A DNA stretch of 64,000 bases, from contig OZ024850.1 of the NCBI GenBank assembly GCA_964017145.1, positions 2,705,618-2,769,617 of the forward strand. Reading direction: 5' to 3'. Both the position numbers and the translations under genes were made by a program. The stretch is from Agrocybe praecox (Eukaryota; Basidiomycota; Agaricomycetes; Agaricales; Agrocybaceae). How positions within the stretch are numbered: the stretch's first letter is position 1; every line of letters begins with the position of its first letter. Below are positions 10,768 to 26,600 of the stretch, one piece after another. The notes beneath the pieces are model-generated. The model saw only the letters and a list, made by a program, of their open reading frames with translations, ran no database searches and was not told where the DNA came from.

Positions 10768-12080
10768 CCACCTGAAACATCACCGGCCAACAATTCTACC
10801 TCGCTTCTAGGCCTTAGAGCCTCACTTTCTCCTCATTCATGACCTTCATACTATTTTCAATAACTTTATATCATTGCTATTGGATGGCTTCATGCAATCT
10901 TGCAGGTCAGTCATATTGCCCGACGTATTTTTGACCCGGCATTGACATTCCCCAACCCCAGGTTTTAAGGCTTGAGCCGGACAGCCGTACGCCTGCTGAC
11001 TTGTCCCGTCTTCTAGATGTCAAGCTCGTAGGGAAGATCAGCTCTATGAATGGCCCAAATACGACTGCGGAATCATCATTTTGACTCGCACGGAAGGCTT
11101 GCATTATACAAGGGGGCTGAGTCGGGAGAATAGCGGGGAAGCGGCAGATTCGGGGAATCACTGTACAATTTAGTAGAGATGCCAAAGAGATGCAGTGAGT
11201 ACTTGGTTTTTCGTTTCCTATTCGACCAACTAACCTACTTTTTTATAACCTAGAAATACGTCAATTCTAACCACAATAAATGGGTGTGAGATGACCGCGG
11301 TATCGGACGTTGTGGAATTCATTGCAAGGAACGTAAGTTGTTTTCGCTTCACTCACAAAACTTTGGTGAGAATGGCTTCTCAGTTCCATAATTTATGCTG
11401 TGTTCTGAAAATAGACTACCAGAAATAATCTAAGACAACGCATGCCCGTAGAATGCTATGAAAATGAAGTAATGAGTAATGCTCGTGAGTGTAACTTCTT
11501 CTTATTCGAAGAAATTCGTCTGCTTCAGCGAACAGCGACGAACTGGCTGGGACATTCCTTCGGTGCATATATTATGCGCCTTCTTTGTGGATATATGCAG
11601 GTAATGTGGACGATCCCCTTTGTATGAATAATATCTCTTCGCCAATCTCTTAAGACGAGGAAGATACGACACTCATGATCAATGAATTGAAAAGGGTCAA
11701 GACCGAAATTGAAATCCAAGGTTCAAAACTTCACATGCACACTCAATCCTGGCGGTTCCGAAGCGTCCAAGTATACACATATGAAAACTGGCGGCCTTTG
11801 GAAAGCAATGCTTTCTTCAACGTAGCCCCAGCCAGTTACCAACTCATAGTCCACCAGTTACCATGTCGCTTCCTCAAACATAAGATATTAATTACCATCT
11901 GAAATCCTGTTGTCGACATTCGAAGACATTGCGACTGATTCATGACATGGACGACAGGCTGGAACATAGCAGCTCATATGCATCGCCTCAGAATCCAAAC
12001 ACACGCCTATCAAGTGTGTGGAGCTGTGGATAGAATGATTCAAGATCGAGCAGGATATAAGCGGCTTCGAGGCTAAAGAC
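10768..12080. other. Intergenic stretch, possibly with decayed F-box gene upstream parts
   Basis: About 1.3 kb with only short, unconnected frames. Some plus-strand frames at 11442-11900 have no motif. They may be worn upstream parts of the broken gene that follows, but nothing joins across splice sites convincingly. Confidence 0.4.
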
Positions 12081-12790
12081 GTGAATTGTTACTCCAAGTC
12101 TTCGTCCAGAACTGGGAACGATCTCAGCCAGCGTTTTGACCCGATTATGGAAAACAGCGTGCGGGACGTCTACTACGGTGCACAACTATCGGCTGGGCTG
12201 AAGAGGATTCTTACCTTATACTATGATTTTATGACCTTGGACTGGATCCAAAGAGAACGCGGAAGAACCGGTTTGAACATGACTTGGCTGGAATATACTG
12301 TTCGACCATACTACTGCGCCACTCCTTCGACGAGCCCAACGTCGTATACCCAATCTTCAAGATGATCTCGATACCTCAAACACTCAACTTCACCGACGAC
12401 ATGCGGAAAATGTGGCATCAAGCTCTTATCTTACCTTCCTCTACATCTGTGACAAGATTGGAGGTCTACGACGAGTGCGTCTTGGGTACTTTCTGGACTA
12501 GGACCAATATGCGGGAAAACTTCGAGATGTGCCAGCTTCCCGACGACGAAGAAAACTCTGAACGTCCCGAACCAATTGTTTTCTTCCCGAACTTGCAAAC
12601 TCTCGCTTTGCATGACGACTATGCTTATCCTAATTTGATTTTAGAATAATTGGTTTCCTCAATATTCGCAAGAGATACGAATCACCTGTCCATTGAGTTG
12701 CCACTCTCATTTAAAAGGTCCAAGGATAGTATTGTCAAACTATTGCGAGAAGAGTTTCCTGATCTGGAAATCTTTTGGATCCTCCAGTAG
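12081..12790 (+). pseudogene. Broken F-box/leucine-rich-repeat type gene
   Basis: From 12284 one frame carries F-D-E-P-N-V-V-Y-P-I-F, then F-F-P-N-L-Q-T-L-A-L-H, a leucine-rich pattern. It stops at TAA 12647-12649 and resumes in exactly the same frame with N-H-L-S-I-E-L-P-L-S-F-K-R-S and a C-terminal E-E-F-P-D-L-E-I-F-W, ending at TAG 12788-12790. A single nonsense codon therefore splits the 3' part. Upstream, 12081-12283 is open in a different frame (L-L-Y type composition, D-F-M-T-L-D-W), which suggests a frameshift near 12290. No F-box motif survives at the 5' end. The pattern matches the large, fast-decaying mushroom F-box/LRR families; identification is by composition only. Confidence 0.5.
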
Positions 12791-13029
12791 ATGCTTGACT
12801 CGTTGCTCATGCGAAGAAGAGCAACGCCTCAATCGACTTTGGGAGGTTAAATAACAATATGTTCAAATATATACACTCATAGATAATGTAGGTCTATACA
12901 ACAAATTGATCGACGATTTCTACGTTCTAAAGGGAATCTAGAGTTAAATATAAATAGTAGGATTAATACAGAAGCGCCCATCATATATCGGAGAAAACCT
13001 GTGGCGTTTTCGCTCAGGTTCAAACCTCT

Positions 13030-16218
<3,189 letters not shown>

Positions 16219-18024
16219 ATGCGTTGGTGTATTCCCTCCTCGCCCTCCGACGTCTCACCACACAAGAAGAAGCCTCGCATATCCACCCTTAACATATCTG
16301 CGCCCATCCCACAGGAATTTGGCGGAATGTATCACAGGAGCCCTAGCGCACTAGACAGTGGTCACCGCTCAGGGCAAGCTGGTGAGCCTCCTTCTCCTTT
16401 TGGTTTGGCCCACCAAGCTAATCATGTCATTTGTGCGCCATATTGACTCTAGCAATCAACACAAATACTGCGAATACCAAGACGAGTGGGAACACAATTA
16501 AACGCCGCCCAGTTCCTCCATTACATCCTCCCATCGAAGAAACTGGATTGACCTCGCCTACTATATCATCAAACCGTGTAGACCTACCTTCTGTGAATGG
16601 CAGACGTCCTGTCTTGGGAATCAGAACCACGGCACCATTCTCTGCCAATGTCAACGACGACGAATCAGCAGCTCACGGGTCGCTCCCAAGACCTCTCAGT
16701 CGGTTCGATCCTATGAGAGCGTTTCGGAATAGCTTTCGTGGTAGTAAAAATGAAAATTCCTTCCAACCTGGTCAACTCGAGCTTGGCCCTCAGAAAGTGA
16801 AGGATAAAGTAGAGGTGTCTGACGAGCTTGAGGAGATGAGCCTGCGAGGTAACATCAGAGCAAGCAAAATCGCGTCAAAAGCAAAGGAGATCAGAGCGTG
16901 GATGAAAGGGAAATCAGGATCACAGATGCACCATTCTGCGAGCTTCTCATGGGCCCAAGACGACTCGTTACCTCCTCGTACCACAGCTGCAAAAGACCCC
17001 CGACAATCGTCTGGGAGAGTACGGGACTTGTTCAAAAATAATCGCATTCAGAAAGTCAAAGATCGAGGTCCAAAGCCCGGACAAACATACGAAATTGTTG
17101 GTCAACGAATTATAGAGAGAAATCCCGAGAAAACGGTAGAAATTTCGACATGGAGGGAAAACGCAGCACGAGAATCGAGAGCAATGAGGAACGACGAAGA
17201 GAAAATCAGCATATACTATATCGGCCCCGACGACTACCCACAGGAAGGTGAATACGCAAGCGAAGCCAGTGCCAGAGTAGAATGGAGAGGTGACGGTTTC
17301 GAACCAAGGAGCGACCGCACAGCTCGTTCGAACTTGGGCGCAGATGCACTGGCCCGCCATTCAGAGAGCCAAACGGGGATGGGTGAATCGACGAAGGCGC
17401 GTCTGTTCGTTACTTAGCTATATATCTTCAATTTGGCTAATACTTCCTTAGCTCGACCGCAGAATATCTAACACCCGAAGGCAGGAATCTACCAGCAGAA
17501 AACGTATAGCCTCTTCAAAAGAAACAGATGGTACCATCTCACCAAGTACGAGCGAAAAGGATCACGACTCAGATTCGTTGAAGACTCCATGCGCTACAGA
17601 TAAAGATAGCAAGACGCATGAGCTTCCAGGGAGCTCGACCCCAATAGCACACGGCTTTCGCCATAGCCGGAGCTTTAGTTACGGCCACAATGGACTCTAC
17701 AAGGAATCAACGCCTCTCACAAAAAATAAAGACCTTCCTCGGTCTCCACCTGCTTTTCACGCGACGCGATCTGGATCGACCATCAGCAGTATAAAATCTC
17801 AGTCGACACTAGAGCTAGAAGAAATCCTCCAGACATGCGAGCCGTCACTCGTACACATCGCACAGATCTTACAAAGCCTTGGAATACGAAGGAAAGAGCA
17901 CTTGAAGGCTGTAGCCAAGTTAACGCCGAATACGCGGGACCGAGAAGTTAGAGAGGGCGCGCTTAGGCTAGGAATCACAGTCATGGAGTGGGCGATACTT
18001 CTCGACAAAATATTGACACTATGA
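16219..18024 (+). CDS. Conserved mushroom protein of unknown function
   Basis: Three exons (16219-16381, 16453-17408, 17452-18024) join in frame to 563 residues. The start M-R-W-C-I-P-S-S-P-S-D is directly preceded by an in-frame TGA. Most of the protein is basic, Ser/Arg/Pro-rich and probably disordered. Two ordered islands are visible: about residues 250-290 (V-R-D-L-F-K-N-N-R-I-Q-K-V, then Y-E-I-V-G-Q-R-I-I), and a C-terminal helical segment of about 70 residues with E-P-S-L-V-H-I-A-Q-I-L-Q-S-L-G-I and V-M-E-W-A-I-L-L-D-K. The second intron uses a GTTACT donor, which is unusual, so that junction is the least certain. No enzymatic motif is seen. The composition would suit a scaffold or nuclear protein, but this is a guess. 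Confidence 0.7.
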
Positions 18025-18343
18025 TCGGAGACGTGATAAACGATATTGAAGATTGGTTATTCGTGGAGATGGAACGAAGGAATATTTATCAAATCAATCT
18101 AATTTAATGGATGGGCAATGTATATGTACTTCAATGTATTCCTAGCGGATATGTGTTCCGAGCAGATAAAGCTATGTTAATATGTAACACTAGGCTTTAT
18201 GAATTTTCTCCTAATGCGTGCTCCTCAAGAATCGTCTTTGACTTTGTGGCAATCCGAGCTCTTAAACCTCTGCGAGATGCGTTTGTACTACAGACTAGCT
18301 TTCTCTGTAGTTGGCGCATTTAATTTACATGCATAACTGAGTG
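18025..18343. other. Intergenic, convergent 3' regions
   Basis: 319 bases between two converging stop codons. Nothing recognisable is present. Confidence 0.5.
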
Positions 18344-19703
18344 CTACAGGGGGTCCAACGTTGTCCAACCAATCCAACCCTGCAAACAATATCGCGTTCT
18401 GATATTTACATGATCAGAAACGTAACTTTGAGGCAGTTTTTCCTGAGCCAATCCACGGAAGACAGATTCACATTGCTCAATCAACCTGTCTTCTCCTTCT
18501 CCTTCCGAGTTTGAGTCATCTGAATCAGGACCATCGTATACTATATCGAGGTTGAGTGTGAATTTCAAATTATACCGCTTGTGAGAAATCCTGATGATTT
18601 CCATATCCAGTGACGCCCAATCCGCAGTGAGGATATGCTCCGGCCTGTCGTAAGAATACAATCCCACATACGTGGTGAGATAGAGATATTGAAAGTTGCT
18701 ATGTTTTGGAATTGTTCGTAGTGTGATGTACAGATCCTCCAAGGTATCTTTGGCAGCCGGACCACCAGGTAAGTGAATGGCAACTTCGAAAGTGTGCAAG
18801 CGAGTAAGGCAAGAAAAATCGAGCATTCCTACAGGAAAATTTTGATTACGATATATATTTTGCAGATTCCAGATACATACCTTCAAAACATGGTTCCGAA
18901 TCCTTCGTGACGATGCGAATTTCTTCCAAGCAATTACTAGCCAATGAAATGATCCTTTGGGTATACTCCAAAGAGGACTTTCCTCCAGGAGCCATGATCA
19001 ACTTCAACGAAGAGAGATTTGCTACAGGAGCATTGATCTCAACGGACTCCAAGATAGTGGTGGTAGCACCTTCAGGTCCGTTGAACTCGATGGTTCTCAA
19101 TTGCGGGCATTGGTTCACTTTGAGGTCGCTGAAAAAATGTTTTTCCAAGTCCGTCAGACTCAACGTCAGGTCCTTCAAGTTGACTGAGGAGGATATAATG
19201 CTAACTGGAATGTTTACCATGCCATGTATGGTCAATTTGGTGATTGATGGATTTATGAAGGGTTCCAGAAAGTTTTGTTCGAGACTCCGCGCGTCGGCAA
19301 ATTGGTCCGGGAAACTTATACCGGTTATATAGAGTTCTTTGAGATTGTTGATCGGGGAGGTTATGTTGCCCATGAGAGCAGTAAAAAAGGGATCTCGGGC
19401 GACCCATTCGTTATCGAAGGTATCTATTCGTAGTTCCAGCTCCCGCACATATTTGCCGATTGAGGGTGACTCCTGTAAGATATCCAGCAACCCTTGGATC
19501 CGTTTTTGTCGTATTCTATCCGTGTGGCGCGTATTAGAGTATAGAACGAGTCTTGAATGTATCAGTCGCCGGGTCGATGGGCGAAATAATTTGCAAGTAA
19601 GAGAACACGCTTTAAGTGTGTCTATATCGTCCCGGGGATTAAGGCGGCCCAGTATTTCTCCTATAACATCTGTACATAGTCGAAGAACAGGTGGGTGAGC
19701 CAT
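18344..19703 (-). CDS. F-box/leucine-rich-repeat-like protein
   Basis: Two exons (18881-19703, 18344-18828) with a 52-nt intron join in frame to 435 residues. The N-terminus L-C-T-D-V-I-G-E-I-L-G-R-L followed by L-K-A-C-S-L-T-C-K-L-F-R-P-S-T-R-R matches the mushroom F-box consensus, where L-P-x-E-x-I-x-x-I-L leads to a C-S-L-V-C-x-x-F motif. Irregular leucine-rich strands follow (K-E-L-Y-I-T-G-I, T-K-L-T-I-H-G-M, K-D-L-T-L-S-L-T-D-L). F-box proteins of this kind bind Skp1 and present substrates to SCF ubiquitin ligases; targets of the expanded mushroom families are unknown. Near the C-terminus there is an acidic Ser/Asp/Glu patch. No damage is visible. Confidence 0.75.
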
Positions 19704-22268
19704 TCGGGAGTCGCAGGAGATTTTTGATTAAGACGGATTCAGGCTGGACCTTTGAAGCGTCTTAACAATGGTCAGTTTCGACGTGGTGATTTCATTCTCG
19801 ATAACGCCTGTAGATAAGAGCTCGTGGATCTAATCTCTAGACATGGTCATGTGAGCCATTTCATGACTGACATTCGCGTAAAGGTATACTTAGAACAGCA
19901 AATAAAATTCGATACCATTCGTGATTCTCGATATTACTTGCAGCGTCTAAGGAAAGAGAAACCAAAGATATGGTTCATATTTTCAGAGTAATCTCCACAT
20001 ATTAATGAGGCTATTCCATACTGGGCTTTCAGAGAATAGAAACCTGGCGATTAGAATAAGAACAACGAGTCAACTGATGGCCTTTCATTCACCCTGAATC
20101 ATCGCCGCTTCTTGACAATACTGTATACAAAAACACTCGAGAACAAAAGCCATAAGTATAGAAAGATCTTGGCAGGAAAAGAGAGACTCTCTTAGTCCGT
20201 GGCTGCTCCAACGAGCGTAACTTTCCAATCGACAACGTTAATGACAATAAGTTCCTGCCATTAATTGAAAATAATGAAGCAAATTTTAGGCGACACATAC
20301 CGTGCCTCACATAGACTAGTTGATATGTATCTAATAATAACGTAGTAACCAAGGTGACATAATAGGCGTAGTGTACGGGCTAAATATGGTGGGCCCAGAG
20401 TAACATTAATCCCATNNNNNNNNNNNNNNNNNNNNNNNNNNNNNNNNNNNNNNNNNNNNNNNNNNNNNNNNNNNNNNNNNNNNNNNNNNNNNNNNNNNNN
20501 NNNNNNNNNNNNNNNNNNNNNNNNNNNNNNNNNNNNNNNNNNNNNNNNNNNNNNNNNNNNNNNNNNNNNNNNNNNNNNNNNNNNNNNNNNNNNNNNNNNN
20601 NNNNNNNNNNNNNNNAGGACATCTGCCCTGTACAATTAACTCCATAATTTTTGGGAAGCGCTGTCCGAGGGGGAACAATTGAAGTGAAGAATAATCGAGG
20701 GATGGTGGACTGACACATCGATGGTTGTCTATACTAAAGTATCAGATTGAGAATAAATCAGGACGGATGGCGCTGGCTCCGGAGATGGATTCGCGTTATG
20801 TCACAGGCACGTGCTCATATGATAGGGGCACGCGTCCCAACCGCGTCCCAACCGCGTCACTCATAATGCATACCTCCCAGTACGGCATTGACAGAGCTTG
20901 AGCCTTAAAAACAACAATATAAAATAATTTGCTGCTTCTAGAGCAGCGCCCGTAAATGTCATGACCCCATGCTGTACTCATATGCTTATATTCCCTGTAA
21001 TTGGAGTTGACATGTGATTTTTCACATACGAGATAGTGATATCTGGCATACTACCAACAGGACCTATGTATTTCAGAATATTTGACATGGTGTATGTATA
21101 TTTCGGGGAGAAGCCTAGGTACTATACCGATCGCTGTCTGATCCTTACGACTGATTGAGCACGTTGCCCGCTCCCCGAGGCTAAACATACACGAAATGTC
21201 CAGGTATATGGCTTATTGGATACACATATGGAGCCTTTCACAGCTGCCACGCAAGTCCTTTCGTGTGCGTGCACACCGTACAAAGTTAAAGCATCGAACC
21301 CATGATAACATCGGCAAAGAAAAAAAAACATACCCCGAAACCGGTCCCCATGCTCTAGTAAGTATGAAAAGCATGGGTGGCGCGTACATCTATATATATG
21401 TTAGCCCTCGTTTGAGTCGATCTGCCAATCGAAGCAGGAGCTATAAATGATATACGCCGAGATTCCTCATATGAGGGGAATCGAGTGTGCTAGTGAGAAA
21501 GTCTGATATCATGAACACCGAAGCGCAGGCCGATCCTTGGTTCATAGAATGATAGAAATACGTGGAGCTTTGAAGGCTCGAGAGGTATCTATATACTGAC
21601 CCCCCTTTCAATACTAAAATTAATGGGTTGCCTAAGATTTTCGTGACAGTTAAGAACTTCGACATGGAACACGCCACTCGGAAGCTATCACTAATGGGCG
21701 GCGAGACAAATAATTAGGAATATGTTCTACTTTTCTTTGCTACTTTATTGCATCTAGGATTAAAGGCGGCGTTAAGACCAGTAAGTGTTTTGAAATTGTT
21801 ATGAACTCATTGTATCTCACCGTGATACTCATGAAGCTATTGCACAAAACAATACGCCCTTCAAATCTACATGAAATCCGATATTGTTCATATAGGTATC
21901 CATGGAACTCTGAATTCAAGATAGGTAACTTTGCTCTCAACTTTAACTATGTTCCAAAGTCCAACCACACGCTCGTGTAGCCTGAGAAGGATTTGAAACA
22001 ATAAAAAAATGGGTATTGTCCTAGACGTAGTGCACTATCGTTGTTATACATTTTATGGCACGTCCTTTAGGGCCGCCAGGAACAGGGATGACGGTTTAAG
22101 GCGTGAATTCGAGTTGGTGGAAATTTCAAACTAGTAGTAGTTCTTTCTCTTATCAATTGCATATTCACTCGACCGAAGCCGAGACTACGTCGTGGTCGCC
22201 GCCGATGGAGATGGGAAGGATAAAGAACCAGCAGAGCGTCATATTATAGCTAGAGACAGTGGGGCGTG
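19704..22268. other. Long intergenic stretch with an assembly gap
   Basis: About 2.6 kb without a supportable gene on either strand, including 200 undetermined bases. Short frames at 21122-21450 and 21441-21940 show no motifs or joinable exons. A repeat collapsed in the gap cannot be excluded. Confidence 0.5.
20416..20615. other. Assembly gap (200 N)
   Basis: Exactly 200 consecutive N. Apparent reading frames across it are artefacts. Confidence 0.99.
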
Positions 22269-22784
22269 TCAGCAAGCTATTTCTCCCGAGCTTGAGGCTT
22301 GAGAACTTACAGAGGCATGAACAATAGGATTCTCAGAGGTTGCCGGATTGGCATCGACAGCTCGCATAACACAAGTTCCCGGTCCAGAGATGGTCCGGAC
22401 GATGAAGCTGGCAATTTTCAAGCCTTCATCGTAGTCAAGTGTCCATGTAAATTCCTCGACCCACTTCTTTCCGCTCCTCTTCCAAGTCCAAGTGGTTTCT
22501 GCGGTCAAAGTGACCCGGCGTGTACTATGGTCTACGTTGAGAGGTCTTGATAATTTGACTGCTGAACGATTCCAATGCGTCTCCAAAAGATCGAAATAAG
22601 ACCGAACAGCGTTGCTTCCATTCACTCGGGATGTTTGTGGATGAGGGCAAGTGGTTGGTGCGTGTTGGATAACGACCGATGAAGTCGTAGAGAAGAATTT
22701 TAGCATTTGGCTAGACCCCTGGCTGGAAGAGAAGGCATCGAAAAAGTGTTCACTCGCTGCCCGAAGTTGCTGTTCCGTAGACAT
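22269..22784 (-). CDS. Small NTF2/SnoaL-like protein
   Basis: A single open frame of 171 residues from M-S-T-E-Q-Q-L-R-A-A-S-E-H-F-F-D-A-F. An N-terminal helix of this type, then a Phe-rich turn (M-L-K-F-F-S), the conserved G-S-N-A-V-R-S-Y-F-D-L-L and alternating strands (R-V-T-L-T-A-E-T-T-W-T-W-K, F-T-W-T-L-D-Y-D-E-G-L-K-I) give the cone-shaped NTF2/SnoaL pattern. Families of this fold include polyketide cyclases and scavenger-like proteins, so no specific reaction can be claimed. A longer frame starts at 22910, but a TATA box 61 nt upstream of 22784 supports the shorter start. GTAAGT within the last codons (H-A-S|V-S-S) could act as a donor, which would change the last dozen residues. Confidence 0.7.
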   Translation of the reverse strand: MSTEQQLRAASEHFFDAFSSSQGSSQMLKFFSTTSSVVIQHAPTTCPHPQTSRVNGSNAVRSYFDLLETHWNRSAVKLSRPLNVDHSTRRVTLTAETTWTWKRSGKKWVEEFTWTLDYDEGLKIASFIVRTISGPGTCVMRAVDANPATSENPIVHASVSSQASSSGEIAC

Positions 22785-23673
22785 GGCAAGATGTGTTTTG
22801 CTGAACGGTGCTTGAATTATGTTCGGGTTCCCATGATTGAGCTCCTTTATATCGTTCCTGCGGGCTCGGGCAGAAGAAATTGAGGTCATGGCCGGACTGT
22901 CAAGCCGCAACGCCTATTATATCTCGCCCATGCTCCCTTTGGAACTTAATCGGGTATATACCTGCACGCGCGCACTCAATTATTGAGCACAATAGGTAGC
23001 CGTTGAGATACAGACAAATGCAAATCCCTGGCTAACAACCGTTTTGTTCGGGAGTCAACATAATAATACATAGCTGGTGAAAGCTTTTCATACCGCGATT
23101 GGTTAGATTCCAGATAAGATAGCGCGATAGCAGACTTCTCTTAGTTGAACAAGATAATTGCGCCACGGAAGACATGGAGAACATGGATGCTAGGGTCAAA
23201 GCAGAAATAGGCAATTTGATTTATTTATCGGAGTTGGTATCAGCTTTCGGAGATTGAACTTCGCATTTCAACCAATTAAGGCACCGACAAACTTTATATT
23301 TGTAAATGTATCTGGTCGGGTTTCGTGGATGCTAACCGACCCTCCTGGAATTTGGATGACTCATACATATATGTATTTGTACTCAGTGTAGCTGTGCAAA
23401 AGTACATAACATCCTTACAAGTTCACGGACAGACCATTACAATCGTCTTCCTCACACCGATATTGTGCATAACCGGCTTCCAGGTCAGTGGCGTCCCTGC
23501 ACCGTCCTCGTCGCTGTGAGGTAATACAAAATGTAGTAAGTCCTCCTTGGAGTAATTCAGGATGTATTCGACGTGCATCTAATATGTACTAAGTACTCAG
23601 GTATGACGAAGGGTACCTATACTACGACTCGTGCATGGAGTACCGTAACGCGTCAACGGCGTATGCGACGGGC
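22785..23673. other. Intergenic stretch
   Basis: About 0.9 kb between the NTF2-like gene and the stop codon of the first ABC transporter. Apart from the TATA box, nothing is recognisable. Confidence 0.5.
22845..22851 (-). promoter_or_regulatory. TATA box of the NTF2-like gene
   Basis: The minus strand reads GA-TATAAAG-GAGC, 61-67 nt upstream of the ATG at 22784. It falls inside the longer alternative frame and so argues for the shorter protein. Confidence 0.55.
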
Positions 23674-26600
23674 TCATTCCTTGATACCAGCGAGGGAATA
23701 CAGGGCGTTCTTGTCGCCACTTTCGTCGACGAGGGCTCGCAGAATACTATGTTGGCTTTTAAGGAGGTTCCGTGGAGCATCGAACTCGGCCTGGCGTTTC
23801 ATAAGCTACGCTCCATATATATAGCAGAATAAACTTACAATACGACCATTATCAAGTGCCATCTATTTCAACACAATTCACAATCAAAAATATTCGTAGG
23901 ATGGAAAAATGGATACTTACAACTTTGTCTGCATCCATGATCGTTTGCAACCTATGTGCTACAGTGATGATAGTGACGCCCGAGTCAAGCTGATTTCGAA
24001 GGGTATTCTGGATGATGGCATCGGTTTTGTAATCTGAGGAAAAGAAGAATCATAAAGATATGGAATGCAGTAAATAATGACAGCACAGTCAGAACGCTTA
24101 CCAATCGCAGACGTCGCTAAAATATTGAATATCAAAATAAGCTTGGTTCTTGGTCAGTTACTTCGAAGGATTGTGCGTACCTTCATCCAGGATGAGTAAC
24201 TTGCTCCCCCGAATCATAGCCCGGGCAAGGGCAAGAATTTGTCTTTCCCCGACGGACAGGTTACTTCCACCACCGGCAATCACTGTATCTAGGGTGAATC
24301 GCGGCTCTCCCGTCCCTTCTTGGAGAGAGAAGAGGCCAGCCGCTCTCAGCGCGCTGTTTAAGTTAGCGTCGTCGTGCTGTCCGAAAGGGTCGAGATTTTG
24401 GCGCAGAGTACCTGCAGTATGACCCAAGGTTGAATCAAATGTACAGAGTTAAGAACACGATATCATGGGCTTACCGCTCAAGAGCTCAGGCTTTCAAAAT
24501 AGGGTGGTTGAGGGTTCTGCACGCTGATATAAAAACAAAGGTACTTACGGTCTGGGGAATGATAGTTATACTTGACCTCAAAGCATCGAGGTTGATACGG
24601 TTCGTTGCAAGACCATCGTAGTAAACAGTACCTTCCGTACAGATACATCTCAGGAGAGCAAGGGTCAGTGAGCTCTAAAAATAAGAGGAGTAAGCAACCT
24701 ATAAAGAATATGTAACAGTGCAATTTTAACCTTCCCACTTCCCGTTCTACCGACTGATCATACAAGCTTCGTAAATCATTTTTTGGAATATTAATAGAAA
24801 CGCTTACCAACGCCGACGCGCTCTCCGGATTCGATGTGGAAAGATATATCATGCAGAACTTTCGCTCCAGCCTGCCAGTACGTACTTCAGGTAGAAACAA
24901 AAACGAGGGAGACAAAAAAACATACCGGGGAATATCGAGCAGAAAGTTTCTCGACACGAAGATCCCCACTTGTTGGCCAAGCTGCGGGAGGATTTCCTTC
25001 TGATGTCGGTTTAGGTTCATGCTCAATGTCAATATACGCTTGAACCCGTTCCAGACTGTATAATACTATCATGTCAGCGCCTGACCGTATATACATTCCA
25101 TACTTAGTAAAGTACTTGACCTATTAGATTGCACCTCAAGATCGTTGAATGTTCTTATGAGCATGAAAAGATAGGAGCAAAAGCCGAGGGCCATATTGAG
25201 AGAGAATCCAGTCGCAGCAGCACCGGCCTTTGATCCATAAACAAGATATGCCGCCAACGAGCAAGTGAAAGCAGATCCCAAGATATCTATGCGCACACCA
25301 ACCCATCTGTTCAAGTCCCAGGAGATCCGCGATGCGCGTGACCAGACATCTATACGATTCAACGATTCATTCCGGTATGCCTCTTGTGCGCTATACGCCC
25401 GAATTGAAACTAAGTACTGTGTCAGATTTGACGTTTTGGATATAACAGATGAACCTACTTAAGCCACGAACAGCTGCATTAACATGAGCTAACAACGGAG
25501 AGCGAGAATTACTATGAGAAAAGATCTCCATTCAGCAAAGAATACAAATTCCAATGATACGATATGATATACCTCATTTCTCGCTTGACGGAAAGCTGAG
25601 CCTTCAAGTAGAGATTTCCGATAGTCCACCCCGCGAAACCAAGAAGTACTCCAGGAAGAAGGAAGGCGGGCGAGAATAGCACGATAGCACCTAGTTTGGT
25701 AATTAATGCGGCCACTTGTGTCATAAAAGCTCCGAGAGCCGAAGGGACTGCTCCGTCGATTGCACCTATGTCTTGAGTACATCTAGCAATAATACGAGCG
25801 GTCGGCGTCGTGTCAAACCATCTAAAATCACACAATAAATTCCAACGTAGAATGCAAATTTTGTCATATACTTACCTCAGAGTCGCCCCGAAAATGGAAT
25901 CAGTCAATGTCTTGTGAATAGTCCTTGAAGAGCGAACAACACCGAGATTATAGAAGAAAGTCGTCATAAAAGAAACTGCCATGTTGGCAAACGAAATGGC
26001 GGCATATAAGCCCAAAAAGCTAGATATAACATGAGCGCCATGAAAATCATCATTTGATGAACGCAGACCCGACTCACTATGTGACACGGACTTCCGATGG
26101 GGGATACAACTCGTACTGAGACCCCCATACTCCGAGGAACCACAAGTTGAGAGTAAAGACAAAGGATTCTATGACAATAGCAGACAGCCAAATAACAAAA
26201 AATAAGATCGGATATTTCCCTCCAAAAGCTGATAGTAAGAGCTTCATAGATTTCCAGGTGACGTGCCCTTGAGCAATTTCTTCAGCCACAACAAGCTTGC
26301 CGTCGGATTTGGATTTTTGGATGGATCCAGCTTCCTTAACACTACTTGAGGATGAGGTGGGCTTTAGCGTTGTCTCCGCTTCGTCAATTCTTTCCTTTGC
26401 GTGTTGAATTAATGCTAGGGATACTTCAGTTCCTTTCGACTGTATCCTCCCTTCAAGGCCGAAGGAAACGACGAAATCAGAAATTGGCCCAGCAAGTGCA
26501 ATATTATGAGTCTTGACCACAAATCAGTTCGATTTACGTATATAATACTTATACATTCGCTTACCACAAGAATCACAGTCCTCTCTCGAACGAGGTCTCC

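Noticed and set aside
20261..20718. Minus-strand reading frames across 20416-20615
   Set aside because: They run through 200 N and have no meaning.
23573..23832. Plus-strand frames that look like an exon (Y-L-Y-Y-D-S-C-M-E-Y-R-N) with a CAG acceptor
   Set aside because: The complementary strand codes the last exon of ABC copy A ([10 protein letters not shown] to the stop at 23674), which fits the family exactly. The plus-strand frame is a shadow.
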